Part shown: piece by piece, positions 20,265 through 30,818 of the stretch | Numbering within the stretch: the stretch's first letter is position 1 | Layout of the letters: the number at the start of each line of letters is the position of its first letter | Source: Nemertoderma westbladi | Lineage: Eukaryota; Xenacoelomorpha; Nemertodermatida; Nemertodermatidae | Assembly (NCBI GenBank): GCA_032718475.1 | Contig: JAUCBJ010006331.1 | Location: 1-31,967 of the forward strand | Reading direction: 5' to 3' | Length of the DNA: 31,967 nucleotides | Program-made: the position numbers and the translations under genes | Notes under the pieces: generated by a model | The model's database searches: none | Seen by the model: only the letters and a program-made list of their open reading frames with translations | What the model was told of the DNA's origin: nothing

Positions 20265-20809
20265 ATGGACATTCAGTACGTACAGTACTTGTTGGTTTAT
20301 TGCCTGCCTGCTACCAAGTATCGCTTTTATTCGTTTGTACGACTTCGGCCTGCATACTATCGTGGTCTCCAGGTGTAAATAGGGTGCAGTATTTACAGTT
20401 CAGTAGGTACTGTACTACTGTAGGCCTACTGTAGTTAGTAGCATGTATCTTTTTTCCTGGATTTTCTTATCTAATAATCTTAGAGTGTACAATAATACCT
20501 CATGTTGTTATGCTTAAATGGTTAGACATTGTCATATATTTTAAACGTTCATGTCACTCCGGCCGTTTATTTAAAGTCGGCGGTACTTTATATTGTCATT
20601 AATATTGCAAAAAAAACATTATAAGACAGTCAACAAAATTTAAAATAAGCAAATCGTACTGCAGCATCGTAAGATATTATTGAAATTTTTAGTCGCGAAA
20701 TTAAAAAAAAAAACCAGTAGAGTAATTACTTTCATTTACTACAATAAATAAGTACAAGTACATCATGCCCAGAAATATAGGGTCGTAATTTGGCGATATT
20801 GACACCCCC
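20265..20809 (+). other. 3' UTR region of the Cys-rich adaptor gene
   Basis: AT-rich non-coding sequence following the stop. A candidate poly(A) signal, AATAAA, is at 20743-20748. The true cleavage site is not determinable from the sequence. No other gene is seen. Confidence 0.45.
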
Positions 20810-21480
20810 ACCATGAAAAGAACCATAGAGTGTTAGGTTGCCTTTCTTGAGAACTGGCACCAACTTATTTGTTTTTATTTCTTGAGGGACTCTCGTCGTT
20901 CTGTACATGTGTAACATGTTTATTATTATGGGCTAATTGAGCTCCAAACACTCTGGTATTTTAAAGACCTCAGGGGGGGGGGGGACACCATCTACTCCAC
21001 TTAATGCTCTTTGCGGCAGCCTTGACTCCGGCAAAGGAGATATCGCTAATGGGAATCTGGGAGTAGTGACTCAGACACTTTTACTTCTTGGGAATCTGGG
21101 AGTAGAGACTCAGACACTTTTACTTCTATAATTAAGTTATAGCACACAATCAGAACCATCTTAGGAAAATCTTAGCCAGTATTCCAGAATATGAGAAGTG
21201 GCAACGGATATGATGCGGTTGGAAATTTAGTCTATTTTGTCCAATGCTGCATGTGCACTTGGATTCATCAATAGACCAATTCCACCGTTGCCACTGTCAT
21301 CTGCTGATGCGAGGGCAAGTCGCCAACCGCCCCCATGTGCTTAATCTGAACCTCATCAGTATGTCCATGTCCAGTCTGCATTCGGTGCTCTTGAATACCC
21401 GCTGCGCTAAGAGAGAGGTTATCTGCCAAGGCAGTCAGCTCACCTTGTCGCATTGGGAACTTAAGGTGTTAAGGTATTAA
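20810..21480 (-). mobile_element. Rearranged LINE remnant (endonuclease and RT pieces)
   Basis: Read on the minus strand, about 21250-21455 encodes GELTALADNLSLS...GIQEHRM, typical of the start of a LINE AP-endonuclease domain. About 20815-21130 matches the intron-4 LINE around VKVSES...PDIPIGDIS through MYRTTRVPQE and LTLYGSF, with many lesions, including a G12 run (20973-20984). A ~40-bp segment (AGTAAAAGTGTCTGAGTC...) is tandemly duplicated at about 21055-21128. Order and strand fit one decayed element with its middle deleted and its 3' part lost. Confidence 0.75.
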
Positions 21481-22370
21481 ATGAGGCTACAGTAGTCCAA
21501 TCCAATCACTTGCCTGAGGTTCATTAAAGGCTGGCTGGGTTGGCCTGATAACAGCCTCTGCTTCCAGAATTCCTATCCCCTTATCAATCTCGCCTCCCAG
21601 GTGAGGGTGACCCAGTGTTTGGGCCAGCCAGAAAGGTCACCAAGAAAAAAGAGACTTACAGAATTGTTGGTGTTGGCCACCTTCACTCCTATGGGATAAG
21701 ACAGGCAGCCGCAGCCGGTCAGAAGATAACTGGCACCTGTGAGGCCATCTGTGTCCGGTTATTCCACTGGCCCCTAGATGCCGGACATCCACATTACTAA
21801 TGCAGTAATGCTATCCTTATAGTGGGATTGGGGGGTGCTATTTTACCGAGTCAGCTCTCGGGGCAAATACCGCACAGCCGTACCCTGATTTACCATTCCA
21901 CAGGGTGGGTGTCGCAGTAGAGTAAAATATAGGTCCCATCACACATGCCTACTCTGAAGCACATGACCCACCATTGGCTGGCCTATCCTGCACAGATCAG
22001 ATGTTTAGCCATGTCCTGTACCCCTTCTGCCAGGTGCAGGTCGCAGTGGAGTGCACCTAATTATGGAGATGAGAGCGCTCTAGTCGTGAACAGGGAACAG
22101 CCAATGGTAGATTTCAATCTTCCCTGTGTCAGCTGACACAGGGAAGATTGATTGAAATGGTAGATTGAAATCTACCAGGCCATATACCCCTGCAGTACGC
22201 AGTATACAGCATGATCCTTTACCCAGGACCGCGGGGGTCCTATTTACTAGACCAGATGATGCCCTAAGTAACAGGGTCTATCAGTCACTATCACCCAGCC
22301 TACCTGTCATCACCAGTTTGACCCAACTTATGGAAGATCAAACAAATATATCTAAAAAGGTCTAAAAAAT
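21481..22370. other. Probable upstream part of the LINE remnant
   Basis: More GC-rich than the flanks, with no intact ORF. It sits just 5' (minus strand) of the endonuclease piece, so it may be the 5' region of the same element, but I find no diagnostic motif. It contains the palindrome at 22115-22150. Confidence 0.35.
22115..22150. repeat. Perfect 36-bp palindrome
   Basis: Half-site CAATCTTCCCTGTGTCAG followed directly by its exact complement, with no loop. Outside it, GGTAGATTTCAATC (from 22107) pairs with GATTGAAATCTACC (from 22163), extending an imperfect inverted repeat to about 70 bp. Confidence 0.9.
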
Positions 22371-22948
22371 CTTTTTTTTTTACTATTTTTTAATATTTTT
22401 TTTAATATTCTTATTCTTTGCATGTTTATCTCCAGGCATAAATATTAAGTGTGGCAGCTTTGAGTCACCGAAGTGCAGGCTGGCAGGCCTGTTGCGAAAT
22501 GGGCCAATATAAAGAATACCAGACTTTCTGCCGTTATATTTCACTTTGCAATTGACCCCCATGTGAAGAATACCAGGTTTTCACTAAAACCACGTTTCAG
22601 AAGGGCTGATTCTCACCAAAACAATAAACGAATAAGTATCTATAAGGTTATAAGCCACGAATAAGCGCTATAAAACACCTAAAACGGATAAATTTAAATA
22701 AATACAAATTCTTCATATATAAAATTCCAATAGAATTTCGACCTGTTATTCTTCACCTGGGCGAATGTATATTTAATCTTTCGCAGTTATTATTCTCATT
22801 GGCCAAGAAATTTCCAGTTTGACGAGGGAAATTTGAATTGGTTTGTAGTATTTGTACTACAGTAAATTGTCATAATGACACTACCACTACAGTATGATAC
22901 TACTCTCTGCGTGCGTACTCCGGTCTTACGTATTCTCTTAAGCTCGTA
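22371..22948. other. Spacer without recognised gene
   Basis: T-rich tract at 22370-22415 followed by AT-rich sequence. GAATACCAG occurs twice (about 22515 and 22568). I see no supported gene. Confidence 0.5.
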
Positions 22949-23128
22949 CAGATACACTTCGCGATGACAGCGCGGTGGTTTTGAGTTTCATTTTGAACGC
23001 ACTTTGACAGCGCTGTCGCTGTAACAACGTTTTCACAGCGCTGTTATCAAAAACCAAAACGCTGTGATTGAAGGCATTGAACCGCATTGCGATTTCAGAG
23101 CGCTGTCATCGCGAGAAGTGTATCTCTG
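22949..23128. mobile_element. MITE-like element with terminal inverted repeats
   Basis: Left end CAGATACACTTCGCGATGAC (continuing AGCGC) pairs with the right end, whose complement reads CAGAGATACACTTCTCGCGA then TGACAGCGC; they differ by two 2-base indels. Internal AGCGCTGT strings give further self-complementarity. Length about 180 bp and no ORF, so non-autonomous. The CAG terminus is hAT-like, but no clear 8-bp target duplication flanks it. Confidence 0.75.
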
Positions 23129-23249
23129 AACCGGACTTTATTCTGTTATTAATTTTATTTTACTGGTCTAAAAAAATTATGTTAAATTTGTCTTGTTCTA
23201 GCTTCTGAGCTTTTTCGATTACGGATAGATATTGGCCTTCTACTTGATT

Positions 23250-24575
23250 ATGGGTTGGCTAAACACATTGAAATTTTCATTCTCTCGTTTTAATTACAAG
23301 TTGTACTTAACGCTTTTTTTCCGACTGCTAATGCCGACAGCTTATCGAACTTTTAGGGTGTATATCCTGGGGACGCTTCCTAACACATCCCAGATAAGTA
23401 TAGCCAGTCAAATGGTCTGGGTTAATATTCTATTGGAGATTCTGGAGGAAGGATTATTGCAACCTCTCTATCATTGCCTCGGCAGCTCCATCGGAGATTT
23501 TAACTCAACAAAAAACAAAGTGAAAACCGGTTTCTTTCTGTCGGCGGTAGTTTATATTTTGTTTAGCTCAATAACGGCTGCTGCCGCAGACCCTTTAGTC
23601 CGTTTAATGGCGCAAAACGCCCAACTTCGCTACGAAACAATCGATTACGTCAGACTCGAACTGATTGGCGTCGTGGCTTCCAGCCTCAGTAAGTTTCTCA
23701 TGCTCGTAATGGTTATGCACGAGTGGAACGGAGAAATATTCCTCACCTTGGCCGTCCAGATGGTCTCCTCTGTAATTCTCGATTGTTTTTTGGTCTCGGA
23801 AATGGGGGCGGATTTGGGTGCAACTGGTATCGCCTATTCCAGCATCGGTTCCGGTCTACTGGTTCTCGGGTTTAGCGTCGCGGTCACCTGGAAGAAACTC
23901 CATCTCCATGGCTACGACTTGGTAGGCGAACCTTACGATTTCGGATGGTTCCGCAGATGGACGAGAGTCGGGATTTTCTCCGCATTAGATTCTCTTATTC
24001 GTAACGCGGTTTATCTGATCGTGGTGATACGGGCGATGAATCTATTAGACGAACAGGACTCCTATTGGGTGGCCAACACCTTTATATGGAACTGGCTTCT
24101 GCTTCTCTCTCTACCGCTATCTGAGGTGCTCAAACAGGACGTTGCGTACAAGAACCAGAACCCTCTCTCCCATAGCAGCAAAGTTTCCGCGTACATCGCG
24201 ATCTGTGCCTTTATATTTGCGTTATGGGCTATACTGTACCCAGTCTGGGGTTATTTTATAACTTACATTCTAAACGCCTCTAAACCTGAGACCGTTGAGT
24301 TGCTGACCACTTTGTTGGTCCCCTGCTACGCGGTCTTTGTGTTGGGAAATCTTATGACGTCGGTTTTCTACGCTCTCGGACGCACTGAGTTTCTGGCCTT
24401 CGCTTCTTTCTGCGGGAATATTCTACTAGTCGTGCTATTCATGCTCTTCACACATGGATTTTTCCCCAACACCGTGTTTAGCGTCGCTGCTATTTTTGGC
24501 TCTGGTTTGGTTTTCGGTTTCCCTGTTCATGCTGTTTTCTATTTTTGGATAATGAGGAAGTACCCGTTAATATAA
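23250..24575 (+). CDS. MATE-like multidrug/organic-ion transporter, intronless
   Basis: 441 residues from ATG 23250 to TAA; the open frame extends upstream to 23232 without another ATG. About 12 hydrophobic segments, and length and layout match MATE-family (NorM/DinF-type) exporters, which are usually 440-480 residues and use H+ or Na+ gradients to extrude drugs or metabolites across a membrane. Seen: an internal MGADLGATGIAYSSI block typical of the loop before a MATE helix, and a second half that mirrors the first (YAVFVLGNLMTSVFYALGR). Animal SLC47 MATEs are longer (~570) and intron-rich; this one has no introns and is more GC-rich than its flanks, so bacterial transfer or retroposition are both possible. 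A pyrimidine tract and TCTAG at 23201 could be the end of a 5' UTR intron. Substrate unknown. Confidence 0.75.
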   Translation: MGWLNTLKFSFSRFNYKLYLTLFFRLLMPTAYRTFRVYILGTLPNTSQISIASQMVWVNILLEILEEGLLQPLYHCLGSSIGDFNSTKNKVKTGFFLSAVVYILFSSITAAAADPLVRLMAQNAQLRYETIDYVRLELIGVVASSLSKFLMLVMVMHEWNGEIFLTLAVQMVSSVILDCFLVSEMGADLGATGIAYSSIGSGLLVLGFSVAVTWKKLHLHGYDLVGEPYDFGWFRRWTRVGIFSALDSLIRNAVYLIVVIRAMNLLDEQDSYWVANTFIWNWLLLLSLPLSEVLKQDVAYKNQNPLSHSSKVSAYIAICAFIFALWAILYPVWGYFITYILNASKPETVELLTTLLVPCYAVFVLGNLMTSVFYALGRTEFLAFASFCGNILLVVLFMLFTHGFFPNTVFSVAAIFGSGLVFGFPVHAVFYFWIMRKYPLI

Positions 24576-24689
24576 AAGTAAGAGTAAAAGTTAAAGTGTA
24601 ATTTGTAATATATACTGTAGGGCCTACACTACATTAGTTTGAATCTCGAATTAGAGTATTCTTTTATTCTCCATATTTCTGTAGTTTTT

Positions 24690-24996
24690 TACTGTATTGA
24701 CAGTACCGCGTACCGGTACTGTAATTATTTGTTACTGTAATGACAGTGCCTGGTACCGGTACTGTAATTATTTGTTACGGCATTGACAGTACCTGGTACC
24801 GGTACTGTAATTATTTTTTACTGTATTGACAGTGCCTGGTACCGGTACTGTAATTATTTGTTACGGCATTGACAGTACCTGGTACCGGTACTGTAATTAT
24901 TTTTTACTGTAATGACAGTACCTGGTACTGGTACTGTAATTATTTTTTACTGTATTGACACTTGACACTACCTGGTACCGGTACTGTAATTATTAT
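24690..24996. repeat. 43-bp tandem repeat with internal hairpins, about 7 copies
   Basis: The unit contains TTGACAGTACCTGGTACCGG then TACTGTAATTATTTGTTAC. Each carries CAGTACC...GGTACTG arms and the palindrome GTACCGGTAC. It lies 115 bp after the MATE-like stop codon, so it may be in that gene's 3' UTR. Confidence 0.95.
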
Positions 24997-25019
24997 ATTC
25001 TTTCAGCGATCATTGTTTT

Positions 25020-26640
25020 TCTGCTCAATTTTAATTTATGATTTTTTTTTATTTTTCCCTACCTAATGTTCCTATTTTTTCTACTAATTATTTACTCCAG
25101 TTGTTTGTTGCAATTTGTAGCCAAAGTTGTGGCTGCAATTTATGGGGTAACTATTATCTAATATCATTTTACTTACTGAGTTTTATCTTCAGCTAATAAT
25201 TATTTCTCAAACTATGTAAATTGTTGTCCTTTTTTGAAATATTTTTTGTTATCAGTTACCATTTCAACCAGTATTAGCAGTATTAGCGGCTACAAATAAA
25301 AAAATATGCTGGAGATTAATGCCGGATGCTATGGTAACCGAGAGCACATAACTAAAATCCGCGCCAAATATATTAAGTCATTACCGGCTATGTATCTACC
25401 GGTATTTACCTATGTATCTACCGATATTTACCTATATATCTACCGTTATTGTATTTACCTATATATCTACCAATATATATATACAAAGATAAGGAGGTGG
25501 GGATTTTTTAATACCAAGGCCAGCGTATGACGATGGACTTGGTATTGGTATTACATTGTATTGTTTAAAGTAAAATATATTTTGCAATCTTTGTTTTTCT
25601 GCTCAATGTAATCCTGATCTATTAATCTATATACGTTTCAATTACTAACGAAAAGTTTCCATTTTCAATGTGCCATTGAGTTTGAAAATAATACATTGTA
25701 ATTAAATTGTTTCTCAATATTTACTGTACCTAATAGCAATCAAATATTTCCTATACTGTTTTGTTTATATTAAATAATGTTGATATTTTTAATTACAACT
25801 AAATAATTGATTTTTATCTCTGCTAATTTGCAATATTGAAATACCAATGTGCCGCGATAAGTTATTGTGCTTTTGTACTTTATTTTTATAATTATTTACT
25901 CAATAACTTAATTTTAATTTTCTTACATATATTTCCCTGTGTGTTGTGTGTTTTATCAATGTGTAGCCTCGTGTTTTTATATGCAGTACTTCATAATTGT
26001 ATAATAGAATCCCCAGCCAAGCAATTACAATTTTCTTAATTAACTGTTGATTAAAGATTTGGATGTTCGCCTCATATTTATTTTAATTATGGAGATTGTC
26101 GCGTAGGTTTTCTTTTATTTAATTTTTGTGCTAGGGTTTTTTTGCACCTTAGAAGAGATTCTTTCCAAAAATTGAAAAGATCCTGTGTTCATTGAAATTT
26201 GGATTCCATTTATTTATTTCATTCCATCTCCTTTTAGCTTTTATTGATTGTCACTTTCTAGATTTGTTTTCCTGAGGAAGCCTCCCATTCAGTAACTTAT
26301 CTGCAGTTGCTAAATGTATTTTTATCGTTATATTTTGTTCAGTTTCACCTTTTGGAACTTTACTCCATATTCTGATATTCACCCCTTAGCCGTAACGCGT
26401 AACATTGATTCTTGAGGAAGTCTCAATTTAGGTTCGCTATATATCGAAAGTCTGCTATTAGTCAGAGTTTTCCAATTGTAAACTATATAGAGAAACTCTC
26501 AATACTATAATTTACAGTTAATGTTTTAATGTAAAGTATAGTGAGTGATTGTACCCGCCTGCATTGTAGGAATAATAGATTCGACACAATCTATGAGTAT
26601 TAATTAGAGATTTGAATTTATATCGGGTATCACAATGATT
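25020..26640. other. AT-rich intergenic region
   Basis: About 1.6 kb of AT-rich DNA between the MATE-like gene and the EFHC1-like gene, containing the repeat at 25387. Two GAGGAAG-C/T-CT strings (about 26274 and 26414) resemble tails of some retroelements, but no coding remnant supports that. No gene is seen. Confidence 0.5.
25387..25484. repeat. Degenerate ~24-bp tandem repeat
   Basis: About four copies of TATCTACCGGTATTTACC-type sequence drifting into TATATATCTACC and then simple TA repeats. The 74-residue ORF across it is low-complexity and not supported. Confidence 0.85.
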
Positions 26641-26654
26641 ATTATAAAATATTA

Positions 26655-26660
26655 TTTATT
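26655..26660 (-). promoter_or_regulatory. Poly(A) signal of the EFHC1-like gene
   Basis: AATAAA on the minus strand, about 75 nt past the TAG stop at 26732-26734. Confidence 0.55.
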
Positions 26661-26731
26661 GTCATTAATATACAAAAAATAGAATACGTAAAGTGTAATA
26701 GTAATAAGTTGTTTTGCAATCCAATATGTAT

Positions 26732-28390
26732 CTAATCATCTTCGGGCGGGCAGGTGCAGTCATCCTTACTACTGGGTCGGGCTCTCAGATTGCGCAGACT
26801 GTCAAGAGCCTTTCCAATTCCGGGGAAGTTCTCTTGATGGCTCTCGAGATAAGCGAGCACGTAATCGTCTGCGTCGAGCAACCTGAACCTCCACCCGTTT
26901 ATAAACAGCGACTCACCGATAACCAAATCCTGCGGACCCAAAAACTCGGGATTATTCGGATCCGTAGAGGTTGACTTCTCTACTCGCGCTTTCTCCATAA
27001 ATTTACCCGGAATTTGGCCGCTATTTCTGCCGGGCATTTCGAAAATCGAAATCATGTCGTCAGCTAGTCGGTATGTGACAATGAACTTCCTGTCCCCAGC
27101 CGGTCCATCCACCGTCTCTAACTCAGCGAGGTATCGTAGTAACTTGCCATCATTCTCTAACATCTTGATGTAATCCTTGCGGGGTGGTTGTGGGATGATA
27201 CTGAGACACGATTGTAGAGAATCTTCGAGAGAACCGAACCCGTTGTAAGGTGGAATCTCGCGTGGGGGAAACTCTCCGTCGGTTCCTTTAACGTTGATTG
27301 GCGTGAAATCCGTGAGGCCGAAGTTGAAGTAGTAGAAATCCTTGGTGAATTTATCGCAGTCGTAGATGAGGAAGCGTCTGTTGAGGATGTTGATGGTTTT
27401 ACCGATGGCAAAATCCCGCGGGGTGTAGTACTCCTTAATCTCGTTGTCCGTCAACTCGAGCACTAAACCCGGGAACCCGGCGTCTACGTCGTATCGATCC
27501 TTGGGAAGCCGAGCGCGACGGAGCAGTACCGGGAAGGGATCCCGTCCGTCGTTCGCGTGGTGTTTCTCGAGCACCTCAACGGAGTCGTCGACGAGGAAGT
27601 ACTGGACTACGAACGGCCGCAACTCCCCGAATACCGCAGGTCTGTCGTCCCAAACACAGTAGAAACGCAACACCTTGCGGTCCAACTCCAGGAATTGTTT
27701 CAACTTATCGAAGTCGGACTTGGTAGCGACAACCTTTGGTTTCTCAGATTCCTTGCGCGTCTGGGCGTACGGATCTACCGGCATGTCTTCCGGAGGATTC
27801 ACGTCTATCCCTTGAGACTCGAGGTACTCCTTGGTCCATTTGTCGCAGTCGCACACGTGGAAGACTTTACCGTAGACGGTGAAGTTGTCCCGGATGTTAA
27901 TATCGGTCCAATGCCAATGATTACCGAAGTTATCCTTTGGGAGTCGTTGTCTCTTTATCAGTTTCCCTTGAGGAATCCCGGAATTTTCGTTCTTTGGCTC
28001 AACGATAGCTATGGTGTCGTCCTCTAGATAGTAGTAGATGTGGACAGGCCGAACTCGGTGTGTCTCGCTGGAGGACTCCTGGATGGCTTGGCGCAGGTAG
28101 CCGTAGAAACGAAGTACCTTCTTGTCGTAGAATACGTGAGCGGGGACGAAGGTTTTGGGTGGGTCAAGTTTCGCTTGGCCGTAGGTTAAAGTCGGTTTAA
28201 AGTTGGCTAATTCGTCGATCTCGGCCCCACTCAGCTGGTTGGCCGTGATCTCGACGCCTCCAATTCCCACCGATATCGGGTTTTTCGGCACAGAGAATCC
28301 ATTTCGGTACCCCAAGGTTTGTGATCTGTGATACTTGGTTGTTGTAGGGTCGGTGAATGTATTCCCGGGGAGAAAAGGCAAAGTCGTCAT
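26732..28390 (-). CDS. EFHC1-like protein with three DM10 domains
   Basis: Uninterrupted 552-residue ORF. The N-terminus (LPFLPGNTFTD...HRSQTLGYRNG) and the internal blocks IYYYLEDDTIAIVEP, NSGIPQGKLIKRQRLPK, NDGRDPFPVLL and LPPYNGFG-like IPPYNGFG match vertebrate EFHC1 closely. DM10 domains lie at about 90-193, 238-355 and 415-516. EFHC1 and its relatives are microtubule inner proteins of motile axonemal doublets, so a role in cilia or flagella is the best guess. The protein stops about 35 residues after the third DM10 with an acidic, Cys-containing tail, so the coiled coil and EF-hand of EFHC1 (about 640 residues) are absent. The whole CDS is one exon whereas vertebrate EFHC1 is multi-exon; a retrocopy that stayed functional, or lineage intron loss, would explain that. 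No internal stop or frameshift. Confidence 0.92.
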   Translation of the reverse strand: MTTLPFLPGNTFTDPTTTKYHRSQTLGYRNGFSVPKNPISVGIGGVEITANQLSGAEIDELANFKPTLTYGQAKLDPPKTFVPAHVFYDKKVLRFYGYLRQAIQESSSETHRVRPVHIYYYLEDDTIAIVEPKNENSGIPQGKLIKRQRLPKDNFGNHWHWTDINIRDNFTVYGKVFHVCDCDKWTKEYLESQGIDVNPPEDMPVDPYAQTRKESEKPKVVATKSDFDKLKQFLELDRKVLRFYCVWDDRPAVFGELRPFVVQYFLVDDSVEVLEKHHANDGRDPFPVLLRRARLPKDRYDVDAGFPGLVLELTDNEIKEYYTPRDFAIGKTINILNRRFLIYDCDKFTKDFYYFNFGLTDFTPINVKGTDGEFPPREIPPYNGFGSLEDSLQSCLSIIPQPPRKDYIKMLENDGKLLRYLAELETVDGPAGDRKFIVTYRLADDMISIFEMPGRNSGQIPGKFMEKARVEKSTSTDPNNPEFLGPQDLVIGESLFINGWRFRLLDADDYVLAYLESHQENFPGIGKALDSLRNLRARPSSKDDCTCPPEDD

Positions 28391-28418
28391 TGTTATAATA
28401 TATTTATTGTGATCTCGA

Positions 28419-28425
28419 TTTTATA
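28419..28425 (-). promoter_or_regulatory. Possible TATA box of the EFHC1-like gene
   Basis: TATAAAA on the minus strand, about 30 bp before the ATG at 28390. If used, the 5' UTR would be only a few bases, so this is tentative in such AT-rich DNA. Confidence 0.3.
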
Positions 28426-29845
28426 CTTTGTTAAAATTAAATTAACCAGTAATAATGATTTATTCAAAAATGTAATACCCTAAGCTATTTTTTGTAATAA
28501 AATTATTTATAAATTATAAACATTAGCTTACAATAACCTATTTGTTTGGTTCATCATTTGATATTTTTGATTAGCTATATTTTTTGAATTCTAGAACGCC
28601 GATTAATTTGTGTTGCAAATTATTTTTCTATCATAACCTTTTGAAATTCTCGCTTTCAATCACTTGGAAACAATTGATTTCTTTCTAGTACATGCCTTGT
28701 GATACTTTTTAGCGGGTGGTATTGTACCAGCCCTTAACCAGCGAGGTTAATAAAGGAAAGTGTTTAAAGAATATTGAGACTTTTTTCTCGGATATACTCC
28801 AAAATAGGGAGAAAAAGTTGCACTTTTTTCCCTATTGATTTTTTTTATTTTTATTATTTTTTTTCAAAATATTTTTAGTGGAATTTCTTAAATATTATTA
28901 AATGTGTTGGAAGAGCATCCACGTAGAAAGGGTTTACACTTAATTTCCGTAATTTCCATTGACAAACTCAAAAGTTTTTACAACTTTAGTGTCCGCAAGA
29001 CGAACTCTAAAACAGAACTCAATATCCAATATTGGTTAATGTAGTTAAGCGGCTCTCTAGTTACGTAATAAATATTCGAGAACACTAAATTATTTAACAT
29101 TGAAGAGTACAATAATTACAATAGCAGTAACTATGGAAGCAATATAGTGAAATACTATAGTTCAATAAGTTCTACTGATTACATTTTTACTCCATTTTCT
29201 CCGCAGCATCAGGAGTTGAAGAATACAATAAATGCAATCGCCTTTTTCAAATAAAATTACGTATTACTTGGGAAAAAGAATCGCATCATTTGAATTATTG
29301 TAATAAGATATGAGCATTCAAGTGTTGCATGGTTTTGCACCGGCGCGAGGCTGTTTTGTTCTATTTAATAAATGAACCATATTCTGGAATATTTTTTAAA
29401 TGTATGAATAGCTACGTAATAGAATGATTAAAGATGTAATGCATTGTTGCCCAGCTACGTATTTGGATAAACAAAATATTCCGGAATATGATGCATTTGT
29501 TAAATCGAATGAAGTGGCCTGGCGCCGGTGCATGTCCGTGCAACATTTGAATGCAACATTGAATCAAGTTGTGTTACATATTTTGAATCCTTGCATGGCC
29601 AGCTTTCCATTGCTACCGACGAGCGGCTGTGGGGTGGAGGAGTGGCTGCGGTGTGACTGGTGCAGTGTCGCTGGAGACACTTTGTTTGGACGCTTGTGGC
29701 TGGGGATTGAGAGCAAGAATGGGAATTCTGGCTCGCCCGGTCAGTGGTAGGGAGGTGAAACTATCTCTGTTTCAAATTTCATGAAATCTCATTAAGATTT
29801 GTAGAAAAATTAGGGGGGGAGGGTGGGGGTGGGCATGTCACTGAA
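28426..29845. other. Intergenic, no supported gene
   Basis: AT-rich to about 29420. The ORF at 29424-29750 (108 residues) has no recognisable domain, no repeat-free conserved motif and no clear context, so I do not call it. A G-rich stretch follows at about 29813-29833. Confidence 0.45.
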
Positions 29846-30020
29846 TTACAACACTATATTCTGGGACATGGTGTACACAGGTGCCATTTTACGAAGGCTG
29901 CAATTCCTAGAAGACAGAAACATTACTTTGGTTTTCTTTATATTAAATACAATGCTGTGACCAATGGCGTAGCCTACAGATATATCAATCATTTTTTGCA
30001 ATCCTAATACGGAGTTAGAC
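29846..30020 (-). mobile_element. LINE reverse transcriptase fragment (second family)
   Basis: On the minus strand this reads LQKMIDISVGYAIGHSIVFN then KKTKVMFLSS, closely matching the post-FADD part of LINE reverse transcriptases (LQ..LD.C..YA..H.I.FN.KKT). It is a short remnant ending in a stop at 29846-29848, different from the element in intron 4. Confidence 0.65.
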
Positions 30021-30818
30021 ACTAAATTGAGATCATGGTTGGTTATGGTTGAGAAAAACTCATTAAATTAAAAAAATAATCTGCACATGTTAAATATAAG
30101 TACCCTTATAGACGGCCATGGCACATATCAACTGGCGATTTGAATTATGTATTTATAATTTATATAATATAGTTAATTTAAATAAATATTGCCAACCAAA
30201 ATGGAAAGAAAGGTACGAATAAATTTACATTGGCAATATTGTTGAACAATAAACACATCCTAGGCAACACGTGGTAACTAAGCAACGGAATAAAACATCA
30301 GTCAGCTGATCGATTGTTGGTGTTAGTGTATTATTTTAGCCAATCAATAACCCCGGCCGCCCTGCGGTAAAGAATAAGATAATTAAATGTTTCCCTCAGG
30401 TTGTTACTGTAGATTTCCCCTAATCACTGTTAATCACATTAAATTAATATTTGCAAAACCTTAAATATCTATCATATATAATGCAGTTTTTTGTTATAAT
30501 ATCCCGTCCCGTGGTCAATGTAATAAGATATATGTATATGTTTTATGAAGTAGGCCCTATATATATGTAAAGTGTTAGACAAACGGCAACTTAATTTTTA
30601 GTAATCTTTTTATGTCGTGATATTTCAATGTATGCCATATGGGACGCGTATGATACAATGAATAAAGGAAAATCTGTTTTGTTATTTTTAATAAATATAG
30701 ACATAAAATTACATAGAGAATGTACATAGTAATATTAGTATGAAAAGCGACTGGAATGTGATACATTATGGTTCGTCGCGTTGGTTTAATAATCTCTGTG
30801 TCTCTCGCAGGTGTCCCC
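30021..30818. other. Intergenic / 3' region of the minus-strand exon
   Basis: AT-rich sequence downstream of the exon at 30819-31051. No gene is seen. No AATAAA on the minus strand stands out close to the stop. Confidence 0.4.

Noticed and set aside
22941-23136. 8-bp hAT-type target duplication around the MITE
   Set aside because: AGCTCGTA on the left and AACCGGAC on the right do not match.
26274-26450. Possible hammerhead ribozyme or retroelement tail (CTGAGGA and CGAAA strings)
   Set aside because: The pieces are in separate places and the required stems do not form.
27157-28027. ORFs of 72-156 residues overlapping the EFHC1-like gene
   Set aside because: Shadows of the real gene in other frames, on the opposite strand or (27157-27411) on the same strand.
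29424-29750. 108-residue ORF
   Set aside because: No recognisable motif, no splice or promoter support; plausible by chance in this length of spacer.
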